From assembly GCA_902490145.1 (NCBI GenBank), contig CABUCT010000064.1:1-6820 (forward strand): DNA of 6,820 nucleotides. The letters run 5' to 3'. The DNA is from an uncultured Oscillospiraceae bacterium. GTDB lineage: Bacteria; Bacillota; Clostridia; Oscillospirales; Acutalibacteraceae. Positions 6,315-6,820 of this stretch are shown in pieces. Numbering within the stretch: position 1 is the first letter of the stretch; each line of letters opens with the position of its first letter. A model generated the notes under the pieces. That model saw only the letters and a list, made by a program, of their open reading frames with translations. It made no database searches and was not told the origin of the DNA. Both the position numbers and the translations under genes were made by a program.

Positions 6315-6641
6315 TTAACAAGATTTAATTTTTTGAACTATTTCTTCAGTTGACGGAACTGATCCACTGAAAATCACAGAGTTATTGTATATAACAGCAG
6401 GAAGAGGAGCAGGTCCGACATCGGTAGGTCCGAATGTATTAAGTCTGCTGATGGTATATTTCATGGACAGCTGATCAAGTGCCTGACGGGTATTTGTTTC
6501 GAGCTGATTGCATTTTACAGGGTCACTTCCGATTATTTTTACATTAGCTTGTGGAAATATTTCGTGTTGATTGACCCAAGCGGCAGTTTCGGTACAATTA
6601 CAGTTTTTTATACAGTTGTTATCTTTTTTAAATACGCTCAT
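6315..6641 (-). CDS. Thioredoxin-like (redox-active disulfide family) protein with degenerate CxxC
   Basis: This 108-residue protein resembles the small thioredoxin_3 / redox-active disulfide protein 2 family. The match lies in VKIIGSDPVKCNQLETNTRQ (34-53), where relatives usually have a GxGCxxCxxLE active site, and in the cis-Pro loop LPAVIYNN (Pro81), followed by the family's closing pattern SGSVPSTEEIVQKI. The first active-site Cys is replaced by Pro41, leaving only Cys44. A separate N-terminal cluster holds Cys10, Cys14 and Cys16 (NCIKNCNC), and the last residue is Cys108. It is therefore unlikely to be a standard dithiol reductase unless another Cys substitutes; metal binding or a monothiol role is possible. 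No signal peptide or membrane segment is visible, so it is probably cytosolic. The ATG at 6641 is chosen because GGGAGTG precedes it. The gene faces the hydrogenase operon and is probably independent of it. Confidence 0.75.
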   Translation of the reverse strand: MSVFKKDNNCIKNCNCTETAAWVNQHEIFPQANVKIIGSDPVKCNQLETNTRQALDQLSMKYTISRLNTFGPTDVGPAPLPAVIYNNSVIFSGSVPSTEEIVQKIKSC

Positions 6642-6647
6642 TTTATT

Positions 6648-6654
6648 CACTCCC
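6648..6654 (-). promoter_or_regulatory. Shine-Dalgarno deciding the thioredoxin-like start
   Basis: On the minus strand GGGAGTG lies just upstream of the ATG at 6641, with its GGGAG core 8 bases away. An in-frame TTG ten codons upstream (6671) would add MDILFLGVNK, but it would place this site inside the coding sequence and has no ribosome site of its own that I can see. Confidence 0.7.
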
Positions 6655-6686
6655 AAAAAGAGTATATCCAAAAAAGTAATTCTTAT

Positions 6687-6714
6687 TCTATAAATGTATT
6701 TGCTTGTATCTGAA
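6687..6714 (-). promoter_or_regulatory. Candidate promoter of the thioredoxin-like gene
   Basis: On the minus strand TTCAGA (6714-6709) and TATAGA (6692-6687) stand 16 bases apart and could be -35 and -10 boxes. They would give a leader of about 40 bases that contains the Shine-Dalgarno. Both boxes are imperfect and the region is AT-rich, so this is a weak call. Confidence 0.28.
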
Positions 6715-6820
6715 CTATAAACATCGCAATTAGATAATATTGTGTTTTTGCTTTATTTACCCGTAATCAGAGATTTTAAGTGAATCAGGATGTATTTGTT
6801 ATGACTATTTATTCAAATTA
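6715..6820. other. AT-rich window end, nothing assignable
   Basis: I see no supported gene, RNA or repeat here. A plus-strand ATG at 6801 starts an open frame that runs off the window after six codons with only a poor AGGA ten bases upstream, too little to call. Confidence 0.5.

Noticed and set aside
6642..6671. TTG at 6671 as the start of the thioredoxin-like protein
   Set aside because: The ATG at 6641 has a well-placed GGGAGTG, and the extra ten residues do not belong to the family.
6724..6745. CAAT...ATTG partial palindrome upstream of the thioredoxin-like gene as a regulator site
   Set aside because: Only about four bases pair on each side, and the match does not extend to a known operator.
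6801..6820. ATG at 6801 as the start of a further plus-strand gene
   Set aside because: Only six codons fit before the window ends and the upstream AGGA is poorly spaced, so there is no basis for a call.

Overview
The window looks like part of a chromosome from an anaerobic, fermentative Clostridia-type Firmicute (my guess is the Ruminococcaceae/Oscillospiraceae side). The basis is the gene set: an [FeFe]-hydrogenase operon with DRTGG, PHP and GHKL-ATPase companions, strong AGGAGG-type Shine-Dalgarno sites and moderately AT-rich coding sequence. The taxonomic placement is inference.

Positions 1-6067 are one long plus-strand gene string. It opens inside an [FeFe]-hydrogenase-like protein (the 3' end only, of the sensory HydS-like kind with a C-terminal [4Fe-4S] domain). 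A DRTGG-domain protein, a PHP-domain metal-dependent phosphoesterase-like protein and a small GHKL ATPase follow. After a 33-bp gap come a thioredoxin-fold [2Fe-2S] protein, HydB (NuoF-like, FMN/NADH) and HydA (catalytic, H-cluster). A perfect 12-bp hairpin followed by a T-rich run at 6080-6117 ends the operon. The first three genes overlap by 4 and 8 bases, and the other gaps are 16-33 bp.

By homology, HydA and HydB are the core of an NAD(H)-linked, probably electron-bifurcating hydrogenase. HydB exchanges electrons with NAD(H) through FMN and Fe-S clusters, and HydA makes or consumes H2. The upstream four genes look like an accessory or sensing module, whose function is not established. No NuoE-like HydC subunit gene lies anywhere in the window; it may be upstream or elsewhere. 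Arginine codon use changes sharply near position 2100, from rare codons (CGA/CGG/AGG) in the accessory genes to CGT/CGC/AGA in hydA. This suggests that the catalytic genes are expressed much more strongly. The gap at this boundary holds a weak Rex-like operator and a possible -10 element.

Positions 6110-6314 hold no gene. A convergent minus-strand gene (6315-6641) encodes a 108-residue thioredoxin-like protein that has lost the first cysteine of its CxxC site and carries a Cys-rich N-terminus. Positions 6642-6820 hold its leader, a weak candidate promoter and nothing else I can support.
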